64,000 bases of DNA, taken from contig NZ_JAHLQM010000007.1 of NCBI RefSeq assembly GCF_018919165.1, positions 1 to 64,000 on the forward strand, in the 5' to 3' direction. The translations under genes and the position numbers were made by a program. How positions within the stretch are numbered: position 1 is the first letter of the stretch; each line of letters opens with the position of its first letter. The stretch is from Amphibacillus sp. MSJ-3. GTDB taxonomy: Bacteria; Bacillota; Bacilli; Bacillales; Amphibacillaceae. Of this stretch, positions 43,887 through 53,734 are shown in pieces. The notes beneath the pieces are model-generated. The model had not been told where the DNA came from and ran no database searches. It was given only the letters and a program-made list of their open reading frames with translations.

Positions 43887-45029
43887 TTATTCTTTTAATT
43901 TATCCAATTGATCACCGATTACATCACCGAAAGAAAAGCCTGACTCATCATCATCTCTTTCATATGTTTTTAATTCTTGTTGGTTTTTTTCGAGTTCTAT
44001 CTCTTTAATACTTAAAGAAATACGCTTTTCTTTTTCATTAACATCAAGTATTTTTACTTCTACTTTCTGATCAACTTCTAAAACTTCTTGAGGGCTACCA
44101 ATATGTTCAGTCGAAATTTGTGATATATGGACTAATCCTTCTACTCTTGGGAGTACCTCAACAAAGGCACCAAAATGAACTAATCGTTTCACTACACCTT
44201 CAACTACATCACCCGGTGTTAGTTTATCTTCAATATTTTCCCACGGACCAGGTAAAGTAGCTTTAACAGATAATGAAATACGCTCAGACTCGGGATCGAC
44301 CGAAAGTACTTTAACTTTTATCGGCTCATCTTCCTTAACTACATCACTTGCATGATCAACATGTTCATGTGCCAACTCAGAAATATGAACGAGACCATCA
44401 ATGCCTCCTAAGTCAACAAAGACTCCAAAATCAGTGATTCGGGCAACTTTCCCTTCAACAACTTGTCCCTCTGTTAAGCTTGATAATAATTGTTCCTTTT
44501 GAATGGCTTCTTCTGCTTCAACAACAGCTCGATGTGATAAAATAACACGATTTTTTGTTCGATCAAGTTCAATAACTTTTAACTGTAGACTCTTATTTAA
44601 ATAGCTAGAAAAATCATCAACAAAGTGAACTTCTACTAATGAAGCTGGAACAAATCCTCTCACACCAACATCAACAACTAATCCACCTTTGACAATTTCT
44701 TTAACAGTTGCCTCGAACACTTCACCGGTTTCTAGTTTTTCTTCTAGTTCAATCCATGCCTGTTCAGTGTCAACTGCCTGTTTTGATAAAATCACTTCAT
44801 CATCAGAAATTTTTTTTATTTTTAAAGTTAATTCATCATCCATACTTACAACTTCATTAGCCGTTTCGATATGAAGATTAGATAATTCATTGATCGGAAC
44901 AATCCCATCCGTTTTCCAACCAATATCGACTAAGATTTGCTTATCTTCAATTTTAACGACTTTTCCAGTTACAAGTTCCCCTACAGTTAGTTCTTTCAAT
45001 TCTGATACTTCTTTATTCATTTCATCCAT
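43887..45029 (-). CDS. ypfD: 30S ribosomal protein S1 homologue (YpfD)
   Basis: A 380-residue protein with four S1 RNA-binding OB-fold repeats, beginning near residues 14, 99, 184 and 269 (GKVVKIEDKQILVDIGWK, ATVKEIVKGGLVVDVGVRG, GKVARITDFGVFVDLGGID, GVVKRLVHFGAFVEVLPR). The third and fourth carry the typical GLVHIS(E/Q)L motif. This is the short Gram-positive form, not the six-repeat enterobacterial S1; its role on ribosomes is less certain. The gene follows plsC and cmk, the usual cmk-plsC-rpsA order. AAGGAGG precedes the ATG. Confidence 0.95.
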   Translation of the reverse strand: MDEMNKEVSELKELTVGELVTGKVVKIEDKQILVDIGWKTDGIVPINELSNLHIETANEVVSMDDELTLKIKKISDDEVILSKQAVDTEQAWIELEEKLETGEVFEATVKEIVKGGLVVDVGVRGFVPASLVEVHFVDDFSSYLNKSLQLKVIELDRTKNRVILSHRAVVEAEEAIQKEQLLSSLTEGQVVEGKVARITDFGVFVDLGGIDGLVHISELAHEHVDHASDVVKEDEPIKVKVLSVDPESERISLSVKATLPGPWENIEDKLTPGDVVEGVVKRLVHFGAFVEVLPRVEGLVHISQISTEHIGSPQEVLEVDQKVEVKILDVNEKEKRISLSIKEIELEKNQQELKTYERDDDESGFSFGDVIGDQLDKLKE

Positions 45030-45124
45030 TAAAAAGTGCCTCCTTCAATTTACAACAAGAAATATAACTATCTTTTTCTAACTTCTAACATTTAAGTGAA
45101 TTTGTCAAGTCATATTGTTTATAT

Positions 45125-45706
45125 TTAAGAATTGTTTTTTAACAAAACTTTTATTTCCCCCATAATTTTATCAGTGGCTTCTTTAGCAGATGCTTTTTCT
45201 TCACGCAATGAAGTCATTTCGACTGGAGAACCAAAAACAATTTTTAATTTATGTCCGATTTTATACGGACCAATTATAACACATGGGACAACAATAGCAT
45301 CCGAGCGAAGGGCGAAAAAGCCAATTCCCGACAAACCTTCCCCCAGTTCACCGGTTTTACTTCTTGTTCCTTCTGGAAATAGGCCCAAAACTTTACCTTC
45401 TTTCAGAAGATTCAAAGCATGTCTTAATGCCTGACGATCCTTCATTCCACGCTTGATCGGGAATGCGTTTAAGCTAGTTAACAATTTGCCAAGCCATTTC
45501 TTTTCAAACAGTTCTTCTTTGGCTAAAAAATGAATTTCTCTAGTTGCTGAGCAACCAACAATTGGTGGATCAAAATTTGAAATATGATTAGAACAAATAA
45601 TAACAGGGCCACTATCCGGGATATTTTCTTGACCAATAACCTCCATTCGATAAAAAGGCTTTAATAAATACCAGACAACTTTTCGCGCAAATCGGTAAAA
45701 AGACAT
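45125..45706 (-). CDS. plsC: 1-Acylglycerol-3-phosphate acyltransferase
   Basis: A 193-residue membrane-associated acyltransferase making phosphatidic acid from lysophosphatidic acid. The catalytic H-x4-D motif is NHISNFD near residues 36-42, the substrate motif FPEGTRSKTGELG lies near 114-126, and AFPIKRG near 85. An N-terminal basic/hydrophobic stretch likely contacts the membrane. The start is directly after the cmk stop, so the genes are coupled. Confidence 0.95.
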   Translation of the reverse strand: MSFYRFARKVVWYLLKPFYRMEVIGQENIPDSGPVIICSNHISNFDPPIVGCSATREIHFLAKEELFEKKWLGKLLTSLNAFPIKRGMKDRQALRHALNLLKEGKVLGLFPEGTRSKTGELGEGLSGIGFFALRSDAIVVPCVIIGPYKIGHKLKIVFGSPVEMTSLREEKASAKEATDKIMGEIKVLLKNNS

Positions 45707-46387
45707 CTATTTCAACCCTTTCTTCTTGATAATATTAAGTATTCGCTCAACTACTTGATCAATACTTAGGGATGTCGTGTCTAATTCTACTGCATCATCC
45801 GCTTTTATCAATGGAGATACTTCCCTTTCAGTGTCTAACTTATCTCTAGTAGCAATCTCCTTTTTCAATTGTTCAAGATTCGTTTGATAACCTTTTCTGA
45901 TATTCTCCTTATAACGACGTTCCGCTCTTTCATCAACTGATGCAATAAGGAAAATTTTCACTTCAGCATCCGGAATCACATGACTTCCGATGTCCCTTCC
46001 GTCCATTACAACATTACCTTCTTTAGCAAACTTCCGCTGACGGTCAACCATCACTTGACGAACTAATTGATGTTTAGCAACAGCAGATACCTGTTTGGTC
46101 ACAGCTTCATTTCTAATCTCCTCAGTTACATCATGACCGTCGAGGATAACTCTTTGTTGTTGATCAGATTGAATAAGTTTAATCTCAGTCTGAAGTAATA
46201 ATTGATGTAAAGCTTTTTCATCATCGATATCTAGTTCCTGCTTAATTGCCTTTAATGTTATCGCTCGATACATCGCTCCAGTATCTATGTAAATATATTT
46301 TAATTTGTTTGCTATTTTTTTTGCAACAGTACTTTTACCAGCTGCAGCTGGTCCATCGATTGCAATAGCAATCCCCTTGTCTTTCAT
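45707..46387 (-). CDS. cmk: Cytidylate kinase
   Basis: A 226-residue CMP/dCMP kinase of nucleotide salvage. The P-loop [17 protein letters not shown] (10-26), [12 protein letters not shown] near 34, [26 protein letters not shown] near 126-150 and the [11 protein letters not shown] lid are present. It begins the cmk-plsC-ypfD operon with GAGGAAGACAGG upstream. ypfA and ypfB, which precede it in B. subtilis, are absent; the space to ypeB holds only a terminator. Confidence 0.97.
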   Translation of the reverse strand: MKDKGIAIAIDGPAAAGKSTVAKKIANKLKYIYIDTGAMYRAITLKAIKQELDIDDEKALHQLLLQTEIKLIQSDQQQRVILDGHDVTEEIRNEAVTKQVSAVAKHQLVRQVMVDRQRKFAKEGNVVMDGRDIGSHVIPDAEVKIFLIASVDERAERRYKENIRKGYQTNLEQLKKEIATRDKLDTEREVSPLIKADDAVELDTTSLSIDQVVERILNIIKKKGLK

Positions 46388-46570
46388 TATCCTGTCTTCC
46401 TCTCATTCTGATTCTGTTTTAAGTCAAGCTTGTTCCTTTAATCATGATTATCATTCTTTAAGTTCTGTTCTAATGAAAAGTATCCCCTTAGAAATCATAA
46501 AAAAAGGACATTAATTATATTATGACAAAAAACATAGTGACTTAGCAAGATTATATATCAAAAGAATAAG

Positions 46571-46604
46571 AAAAAGCATCACATTTATTGTATGGATGCT
46601 TTTC
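46571..46604. terminator. Terminator downstream of ypeB
   Basis: AAAAAGCATC pairs with GATGCTTTT around a 14-base loop, about 40 bases after the ypeB stop; flanked by A- and T-rich ends. Confidence 0.75.
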
Positions 46605-46641
46605 CCTTGTTCAAATCTGATTAACTAATCAAGCGATTATT

Positions 46642-47976
46642 TTAACCCCATTTATTTTCAACATCATGCATTAATTCTACAAAAACCTCACTACCTGTAT
46701 TTGCATCTATAAAAATACGATAGGTATCTTGGTCAAGCGTACCAAAGAAGGCATAAGCAAGTACCTCGTTACCCGCTTGATCTTCAATGATCGCCAAATG
46801 TTGATCTTCAATATTTAATGATGAACTTACATTTTTCTTTGCTTCATCAAGTGATAATTTGGGTTCTTCAATCTCTCGCTTTCGATTGTTTCGATAAAAA
46901 TCAGTTGCACTAAAGCCAATAACATCACCCGTGTCTAATGCCACTTTGATTAAGATCTGATCAGGATAAATCCAAACATCATCCTGACTTACCGCATATT
47001 GAAATAAACCTGTATGATCATATTGACTCGAACGCAATCGTTTAACATCTTTAAATCCTTGTTCTTTTAAAAGTTGATCTGCTTTCTTTTCCGCATCATT
47101 TAAACTAATTGTTTCCTCCGATAAATCACGGCTAATCATATAAGATAAAATATGACCACCTTTTTCCGTTATCTCTACATAACCTTGCTGATCTTCATGG
47201 GTGAAGGAACCGCTATAGGTCGGCAGTTGCGCCCCTTTCCCGCTTTTTTGTAAATCAATCTCTAGATCATCGGTTAGGTCGAACTGTTCCCGAATCAATC
47301 TACCCGCTTTTTCTTCCGAAATCGATTCACCATCTATCGACTGAAATGATTCTTGTTGAGATGGGAAATCCGCTGATAAATTATGAAAATGTGATTCGTC
47401 AAATCCTGATGTGTATTCCTCCACTGCTGTGAAACCATCAATAATATGATTAGGTTGTTCCCGGTCGTTATTCGCTAATGCAAGTTCAACATCGACCCAC
47501 CTGAGTTGGTCAGAAAAAACCTTGTGTTGGACTGTTCTTAATTCTTTTCGAATCTCATTAGCGGATTCATATAATGAGGATAAACGTTCTGACTCGTCAT
47601 TCGATAATGGTTCATCATCAAGATCACGAATAGCTACGTGATAGGTGAATTCTCCAATATCCGCTAAAAAACTTTCCGTCTTAGTAAATGGGAGTAGTCC
47701 CAATGGGAGTTGACTCACATCACTTTGAGCTTGTGAAGTTAATTGCCATATTTCAAGCATTTGTGGCGACAGTGTATCTTTGGTATTTAACGCTAGCGTT
47801 GTTCCAATTTTGTCATATAATAGATCGACATGGTAAGTTAAATCATGAAATGCTCGTTGATAATTATTTTCGGTTTGAACAATCAGCGATTCTTTTTCTG
47901 TAAATTGGCGGTAGCCCCAAATTGCTGTGACTATTAGGCCAATTGAAAGTATGATCATACCAATCCATCTTTTCAT
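46642..47976 (-). CDS. ypeB: Germination protein YpeB
   Basis: A 444-residue spore protein with an N-terminal membrane anchor (WIGMIILSIGLIVTAIWGY, about 3-21) and C-terminal PepSY-type domains, such as AGRLIREQFDLTDDLEID, DAEKKADQLLKEQGFKDVK and LDEAKKNVSSSLN. In B. subtilis YpeB and the cortex-lytic enzyme SleB stabilise each other in the dormant spore. It follows sleB by 15 bases with a GGAGGGA site. Expression under sigma-G is expected from the family. Confidence 0.94.
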   Translation of the reverse strand: MKRWIGMIILSIGLIVTAIWGYRQFTEKESLIVQTENNYQRAFHDLTYHVDLLYDKIGTTLALNTKDTLSPQMLEIWQLTSQAQSDVSQLPLGLLPFTKTESFLADIGEFTYHVAIRDLDDEPLSNDESERLSSLYESANEIRKELRTVQHKVFSDQLRWVDVELALANNDREQPNHIIDGFTAVEEYTSGFDESHFHNLSADFPSQQESFQSIDGESISEEKAGRLIREQFDLTDDLEIDLQKSGKGAQLPTYSGSFTHEDQQGYVEITEKGGHILSYMISRDLSEETISLNDAEKKADQLLKEQGFKDVKRLRSSQYDHTGLFQYAVSQDDVWIYPDQILIKVALDTGDVIGFSATDFYRNNRKREIEEPKLSLDEAKKNVSSSLNIEDQHLAIIEDQAGNEVLAYAFFGTLDQDTYRIFIDANTGSEVFVELMHDVENKWG

Positions 47977-47991
47977 CCGAATCCCTCCATT

Positions 47992-48918
47992 TTAATTACA
48001 AAAGATATGTTTACCAATTCTCTTAATTTGTGGACGTGACCAAATCCAGCTACTTGTTGCTGTATCTGGATTAAAATAATATATCGCTTCTCCAGTTGGG
48101 TCCCAGCCGTTAATCGCATCGAGTACTGCTCGTTTTGCTGTTTCGTCAGGAGTTAAGTAAATTTGGCCATCTGCCACTGCTGTAAAAGCTAAAGGTTCAT
48201 AAATAACACCGGAAACAGTATCTGGAAATATCGGACTCTGAATTCGATTTAATATCACTGAAGCAATCGCAACTTGTCCTTCATAAGGTTCACCACGCGC
48301 TTCACCATAAACAGTTTGTGCCATTAATTGAATATCATTTTGCGAAAATCCATTTGGAATATTGACTGCGGTCGGTTCAATCGGTGCCTCAGTACTCAAT
48401 TCTCCATCTTGCGTTATTTGATTTGATTCTTGCCTATTCTTTTCTGTCTGTTGGTTTTGCGATTCGGGCGCTTTTTGTTCTGTAGTTCCCTTTTGTTGAG
48501 ATTCTTTTGCTTTTGTTTTTGAAGAATCATATTTAACCTGATCTTCTAAATTCATTCCACCATAATGAGTAAATTGTCTACCCGCTTCAATATTCTGGCG
48601 AACAAATTCCTTATGATATTTTGTTACTTCTACTAATTTATTTTTCGCTTGCTCTCCTGCTAAGCCATCAATTTTCATTCCATATTCATACTGAAAGTTT
48701 CGTAATGCCCAATATGTCCCCCAGCCAAAGACTCCGTCAATTTGGCTATTAAAAAATCCAAGATATTGTAGTCTTGCTTGAAGTTCAACAACATCTTCTC
48801 CAGTTGCACCATGTTGAATAACCTGCGGGCTAAATGCATGTGAGACATGCCAGTGATTGTGACTCATAGCTGAAATAATCATTAATGTCATTAAACACTT
48901 TACAATCTTACCTTTCAT
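47992..48918 (-). CDS. sleB: Spore cortex-lytic enzyme SleB
   Basis: A 308-residue lytic transglycosylase that degrades muramic-delta-lactam cortex during germination. A signal peptide (1-28) precedes a PG_binding_1 domain (about 33-92, GDVVELQARLQYLGFF, FGWGTYWALRNFQ), a Gln/Glu-rich linker of about 80 residues, and the catalytic Hydrolase_2 domain (about 195-308) with QTVYGEARGEPYEGQVAIASVILNRI, whose Glu is catalytic. AGGAGG lies before the ATG. The linker is longer than in B. subtilis SleB. Confidence 0.96.
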   Translation of the reverse strand: MKGKIVKCLMTLMIISAMSHNHWHVSHAFSPQVIQHGATGEDVVELQARLQYLGFFNSQIDGVFGWGTYWALRNFQYEYGMKIDGLAGEQAKNKLVEVTKYHKEFVRQNIEAGRQFTHYGGMNLEDQVKYDSSKTKAKESQQKGTTEQKAPESQNQQTEKNRQESNQITQDGELSTEAPIEPTAVNIPNGFSQNDIQLMAQTVYGEARGEPYEGQVAIASVILNRIQSPIFPDTVSGVIYEPLAFTAVADGQIYLTPDETAKRAVLDAINGWDPTGEAIYYFNPDTATSSWIWSRPQIKRIGKHIFCN

Positions 48919-49143
48919 TTTATCGCCTCCTGAGTTATCCTAATATTCATTAGTTACTCATTAGCTTTTATTAAAGTTAACTTTTTATACACAAAATATG
49001 TGGAACTTTTACAGTGATTCTCAAATAAAACAGAAGTTTAGCTAAGTTGTATAAGTTTCAATTTTGTCCGTTGTATCATATAATAATAAAAAGGTGTCTT
49101 TCGATAATAATCGGGCATCATAACATAAATGGGGGTGATTGAC

Positions 49144-49716
49144 ATGCGTTTAGAAAGAATTTCAGATAATAAATTTAAAATCTTTTTAACTTTTGATGAT
49201 TTGATTGAACGAGGACTAGCAGACGACTTAATGTTAGAGAACTTACCAGGGATGCAAATTCTATTTCATGATATGATGATTGAAGCTAGTGATGAATTAG
49301 ATATGGACTTGTCTGGGATATTAACGGTTCAAATATACATGATACAAGCACAAGGCATGTTAATTATCGTAACTCAAGAAGACTTGGACGAAGAAGATGA
49401 CTATATTGAAATGCAAGTAACCCTTTCAGAAAGAAAGTCACTTCTATATTTATTTGCAGACTTTGAAGATATTATTCAATTTGCTAAAGCTGTAGAATCA
49501 TTAAAGATTGACTCTGGATCCATTTACTTTTACCAAGATCATTATTATTTGTATTTCTCTGAAAATCTACCCGAAGAGCATATCAAAGAAGATTTAATTG
49601 CCTTATTATCTGAGTATGCCAGTGCAACTGTAGTTACTCCAGATCAAATTTTCGAATATGGTAAACCGATTATGGAGAACAAGGCAATGTTGCAAATAAG
49701 AAATTTTTTCAGTTAA
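49144..49716 (+). CDS. mecB: Adapter protein MecB (YpbH), MecA paralogue
   Basis: A 190-residue MecA-family adaptor, which delivers substrates to the ClpC unfoldase. The N-terminal domain begins MRLERISDNKFKIFLTFDDLIERGL, an acidic linker (DLDEEDDYIEMQV) follows, and the C-terminal ClpC-binding domain has the Phe-rich LYLFADFEDIIQFAKAV segment. The start is ATG at 49144 with GGGGGTG upstream; an ATG at 49129 lies before this site. Length and place near recQ favour YpbH over MecA, though a search against both would be needed to be sure. Confidence 0.9.
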   Translation: MRLERISDNKFKIFLTFDDLIERGLADDLMLENLPGMQILFHDMMIEASDELDMDLSGILTVQIYMIQAQGMLIIVTQEDLDEEDDYIEMQVTLSERKSLLYLFADFEDIIQFAKAVESLKIDSGSIYFYQDHYYLYFSENLPEEHIKEDLIALLSEYASATVVTPDQIFEYGKPIMENKAMLQIRNFFS

Positions 49717-49752
49717 AACTTGCCAAAATCTATCGCATAGGAGCCAGCACAA

Positions 49753-49802
49753 TAGCCAAATGAAACTAATCCCGAGAGATTAAATTCATTTGGCTTTAAT
49801 AT
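49753..49802 (+). terminator. Terminator of mecB
   Basis: AGCCAAATGAA pairs with TTCATTTGGCT, with an inner TAATC/GATTA, followed by TTTAATATTTTT. The remaining space to 50103 has a minus-strand open stretch ending in GLGDFWWKMIKL that I cannot identify and do not call. Confidence 0.85.
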
Positions 49803-50103
49803 TTTTACTGATGAATTGGAGTTTTATCATTTTCCACCAGAAGTCTCCCAGCCCAGTTGTGTGATAGGCGAAGCCTAAAGATTTTTTGTTACCTATTTCA
49901 TAGCCGAATTATATAGTCAGTCTTATATGTAGCCTGGTCAATAAGAGAAACCACTGTTGGCAGAGAAACCTGTCAACAAGTATGTTTGACGAATAGGGTA
50001 ATTTTACTTGTATAGTGATCCCATCAGATAAAAAATCCGTTAATAAAATAATACAAACTGGTTTGCTTATTTAATTGGCCTGTAAGAAAGGGACGCGGCC
50101 TTC

Positions 50104-50385
50104 CTAAAAAAAGTAATTACCCCAGTAGTTATAAGTCAATACTAGAATGACAGTAATAAAAAATAAAATCGCAATGAATCTTATAAAAGCGATACTAATT
50201 TTCCATTTTAATTTTGTACGCTTTTCATCATGTACAACACTTCTTGGTGGTAAATTTAGTACATCGATATCATCAGGGACACCATCGAAGAATGACTCTG
50301 ATTCATCTTCCATAACTTCATTTTGATTCATTTCATCTATTTGTTGTTTTAACAATTGAGCTTGATTATCTCTTGCTTCATCCAT
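50104..50385 (-). CDS. ypbE: YpbE-like membrane protein without a LysM domain
   Basis: A 93-residue protein with an acidic N-terminus, the motif LPPRSVVHDEKRTKLKWK and one membrane segment (IRFIAILFFITVILVLTYNYW, about 68-88). This resembles the front part of B. subtilis YpbE (LPSRS..H....K.K.K then a membrane helix), which continues into an extracellular LysM domain. Here the protein stops right after the membrane helix, and no LysM sequence follows in any frame that I can see. The start overlaps the recQ stop by eight bases, so it is coupled to recQ. Probably a truncated form; function unknown. Confidence 0.65.
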   Translation of the reverse strand: MDEARDNQAQLLKQQIDEMNQNEVMEDESESFFDGVPDDIDVLNLPPRSVVHDEKRTKLKWKISIAFIRFIAILFFITVILVLTYNYWGNYFF

Positions 50386-51916
50386 TATCTATCCCCCCTA
50401 CCTTAAAAGGTAATAAAACTGATTTTAATTGATCTGACCACGAACTAGCTGTTTGTTTTCGAACAACCGATTCCGGTGACCATTGTTCTACCTCAAAACC
50501 ACATCGATCACAGCAATGATATTTTGCAGACCTGACACTTGTTTGAAAATCTTTAAATAATTGTTCACGTCGGCAATCCTTCGTGTCAATCCATTCAAAC
50601 AGTTCATTAAGCTTTCGGAGTTTATATCGATTACGTTCTTCGACTTTTCGAATAAAATCACGTCTCAACATCGGAGTTATCTTTTTAATATTTATTTTAT
50701 CTTCATCTATAAGGATACCAGTTTCTTCGAAAAAATTCTTTATAAAACGCCATTGTGTTTCGTTTAATCCCCAAATATCAGTAATCATGGAAGGGACTAT
50801 TTGTATCCATTCTTGGTTGGTTTGGTTCATATGGGTGGTGATCAATTCCAATATATCAACTGGTGGTAATTCATTCAAGATTAACTTTAATGGGAGTTGT
50901 TTGTCACCTGGTGCAATAAGGGCTATACTAACACTTTCTAATTGATCGCGTCCCGCTCGTCCAACCTCCTGAATAAAAGATTCAATTTGGGTCGGAAGAT
51001 GATAATGTATGACCAAACGTACATTTTGTTTGTCTACACCCATTCCAAAAGCACTTGTTGAACAAATAATATTGATTTGATCCTCAATAAATTGTTCTTG
51101 GATCAGCAATCGTTCATTTGTATCCAGATCACCATGATAAAAGGCTATGCTCAATTGATTGAACTTTTCACTTAATAATAGAGCAACACGTTCAGACTCC
51201 TTTTTGCTAGAAAAATAAATAATAGTCGGAACGGTAAGTTTAGTGAACAAATCTATTAAAAACTTATCTTTATCAACTCGGTTGTTAACATTTTGAACCA
51301 TAAATGCAATATTGTCTCGGTCAACCGGATAAATATGTTTGTTAAACTGAATTGTATCAAAATGATTCACAATATCTTGTTGGACATCAGATGTTGCCGT
51401 AGCCGTTAATGCAAGTACAGTGGGTTGTCCCAGCTGATCGATTATCTCATTTAGTTTTAAATAATCGGGACGAAATTCATGGCCCCATTGGGAAATACAG
51501 TGCGCTTCATCGATAACAAACAAGGCGATGGTCAATTGACTTAATTTTTGTTTAATTATTTTTTTCTGTAGCATTTCTGGTGATAAATATATCAGCTTAT
51601 ATGTAGATAAATCATTAAAGATTAGTGCCCGTTCACTTGCTGTCTTAAAACTATTTATCGCAACAACTTGTTTAAAGCCTCTTTTTTTCAGCTGTCTGAT
51701 TTGATCTTCCATTAATGAAAGTAATGGTGTCACAACAAGGACCACCCCATCTAGCATGTAAGCAGGTAATTGATAGCATAATGATTTACCTGAACCTGTA
51801 GGTAACGTTGCAAAAACATGTTTTTTTGCTAAAATATCCTCTATTATTTCCCTCTGGCCAAGTCGAAAAGAATCATAATCAAAATATTTTTGTAAGGCAG
51901 TTTCCAACTTATCCAT
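50378..51916 (-). CDS. recQ: ATP-dependent DNA helicase RecQ (short form)
   Basis: A 512-residue superfamily 2 helicase. Walker A TLPTGSGKSLCYQLPAYML near 38, DEAHCISQWGHEFRPDY near 137, LALTATAT, and motif VI QEVGRAGRDQLESVS near 320 are present. A C-terminal Zn-like cysteine set (DCRREQLF ... HCCDRCGFEV) follows, without an HRDC domain, as in the B. subtilis YpbC/RecS type. The start is the ATG at 51916 or 51919, after GAGGAG. It overlaps ypbB upstream and ypbE downstream, forming ypbB-recQ-ypbE. Confidence 0.94.
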   Translation of the reverse strand: MDKLETALQKYFDYDSFRLGQREIIEDILAKKHVFATLPTGSGKSLCYQLPAYMLDGVVLVVTPLLSLMEDQIRQLKKRGFKQVVAINSFKTASERALIFNDLSTYKLIYLSPEMLQKKIIKQKLSQLTIALFVIDEAHCISQWGHEFRPDYLKLNEIIDQLGQPTVLALTATATSDVQQDIVNHFDTIQFNKHIYPVDRDNIAFMVQNVNNRVDKDKFLIDLFTKLTVPTIIYFSSKKESERVALLLSEKFNQLSIAFYHGDLDTNERLLIQEQFIEDQINIICSTSAFGMGVDKQNVRLVIHYHLPTQIESFIQEVGRAGRDQLESVSIALIAPGDKQLPLKLILNELPPVDILELITTHMNQTNQEWIQIVPSMITDIWGLNETQWRFIKNFFEETGILIDEDKINIKKITPMLRRDFIRKVEERNRYKLRKLNELFEWIDTKDCRREQLFKDFQTSVRSAKYHCCDRCGFEVEQWSPESVVRKQTASSWSDQLKSVLLPFKVGGIDNG

Positions 51917-52976
51917 CATAACGCTCCTCACTATTTTTCAAACGCGCTTTCGCTAGTGCTAATCGAATCTGGAAGTAACTATAATGATCACCCAATTGTC
52001 TTCTTATTGCTGATAATTGTCGATCCTCTATTTGGCTAATTTTATCTACAAGCTCGTTAAATATGTCTTGCTTTATAAATGGGGATAGTTTAAACGTTGG
52101 AATAGCATAAGCTAATTCGATGATGTGATCTTCTATTGTACTTCTTTTCAATCGACGTCTTTCCATTATCTGCTCAATTGTGTATCCTTTCAAAATGAGC
52201 TGATATGTTTTTGCCGCTGACTTCGTAATTATCATCTTCTTTTGCTGTAGATTATGGTTTGGAATCATTTCCAATAAGGGATTCATTTGATTTACTTCGA
52301 TAAATGATAGAAGTTGATGGTAACTCAATGTTAATAATAGATAAACATCGTGTTTCGATAAATTATATTTTACAGATAACTGTTGGATCGTAAGACCAAA
52401 TCTTTGATATCCTGTCAATCGATCAACAAACATTCGGGCTTGTTGATCATCGATCGTCAATAGAAACCCTTCCAATTGATGATAAACATCCGTCAGCCAC
52501 TCTTTAACATCTTGATTTTTTTGATAGTATTGTTTGACCCATACTTGAGTTGGGGTCGTATCAATAATGGGCTGAAATCGATTGACATTCATCGATAAAT
52601 AACTATATGTTTGAATAGTTAAAGACAAGCGCGCAATAAACTCATTTGTCTGATTAGCATAGGCCATACCTTTTAACAAATGATAGGGATAGTTATTTTT
52701 ATGTTCCCTTAAGTATTGCAACCCTTTTTCTCTAATAATAGCGCGATCTTGATGAGTTTTTTCTAGATACCCCTGTTCACTTAACTGGACAAGAACTGAT
52801 TCAAAGTCCTCTCTGCTAATTTGATTATAAATTCCATATAGATTCGTTAATTGATAGAGATGGGCATCTTGTATTGTCTGGGCAGACTTTCTACCTTTAA
52901 AAATATAATAAATAGAAGCTGTAGTACGCTGTCCCTTTATTTGATCTACTGCTAATAGAATAAGATAATTAAACAT
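51909..52976 (-). CDS. ypbB: YpbB-like helix-turn-helix protein
   Basis: A 355-residue protein with a C-terminal HTH_40-type region (LKGYTIEQIMERRRLKRSTIEDHIIELAY, about 255-285) and a helical N-terminal part. It lies upstream of recQ with overlapping stop and start, as in bacilli, suggesting a joint role in DNA repair, but its function is unknown. The start is taken at the ATG at 52976; TTG at 52982 is possible. The space 52977-53296 to the divergent fer gene is AT-rich and shows no gene. Confidence 0.88.
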   Translation of the reverse strand: MFNYLILLAVDQIKGQRTTASIYYIFKGRKSAQTIQDAHLYQLTNLYGIYNQISREDFESVLVQLSEQGYLEKTHQDRAIIREKGLQYLREHKNNYPYHLLKGMAYANQTNEFIARLSLTIQTYSYLSMNVNRFQPIIDTTPTQVWVKQYYQKNQDVKEWLTDVYHQLEGFLLTIDDQQARMFVDRLTGYQRFGLTIQQLSVKYNLSKHDVYLLLTLSYHQLLSFIEVNQMNPLLEMIPNHNLQQKKMIITKSAAKTYQLILKGYTIEQIMERRRLKRSTIEDHIIELAYAIPTFKLSPFIKQDIFNELVDKISQIEDRQLSAIRRQLGDHYSYFQIRLALAKARLKNSEERYDG

Positions 52977-53245
52977 AATCAATCGCTCATTTCACTAATC
53001 TATTAATTTAGCACATAAACTAATCATAAAAATGCTATTTTTTTAAAAAAGTTGGAGTTCTAAATGGCATAACGAAAACAAGGTGATACGCACAAAAACA
53101 AACTATCACGGATCGGTACTTTTCGACTAAGGGCATCAAAATCTTATTTTGATCTATACCCCCTAGTTCAAAATCATAAGTTCCATATTCACTTTATATC
53201 ATAGCAAGAGTAAATAAATAATTCCATTCTTGCTTATTTAAATGA

Positions 53246-53524
<279 letters not shown>

Positions 53525-53696
53525 ATAATAATAAACGAACATCAGGCGATATCTCCTTCATTATTTTAAATATGCTCTACTACTAAAAATCAATCGTAAC
53601 GGATCAGCAGAGGTTGATTTAGACACTTATCGTATTATATGATTTTTAGGATTAGTGTCTTGTTACTTTTCTAATAAAGCAGGAAATATAATAAAT

Positions 53697-53728
53697 GAGG
53701 TGGATAGAAATTAAATTCAGCCACCTCA
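53697..53728 (-). terminator. Terminator downstream of the GH105 gene
   Basis: TGAGGTGG pairs with CCACCTCA around a 16-base loop, ten bases past the GH105 stop; the T tract on the minus strand is interrupted (TCATTTATTATATTT). Could also serve fer from the other side. Confidence 0.65.
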
Positions 53729-53734
53729 TCATAT

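Noticed and set aside
49800-50095. Minus-strand open stretch ending GLGDFWWKMIKL
   Set aside because: No start or ribosome site and part of it overlaps the mecB terminator. Possibly a remnant but without family evidence.
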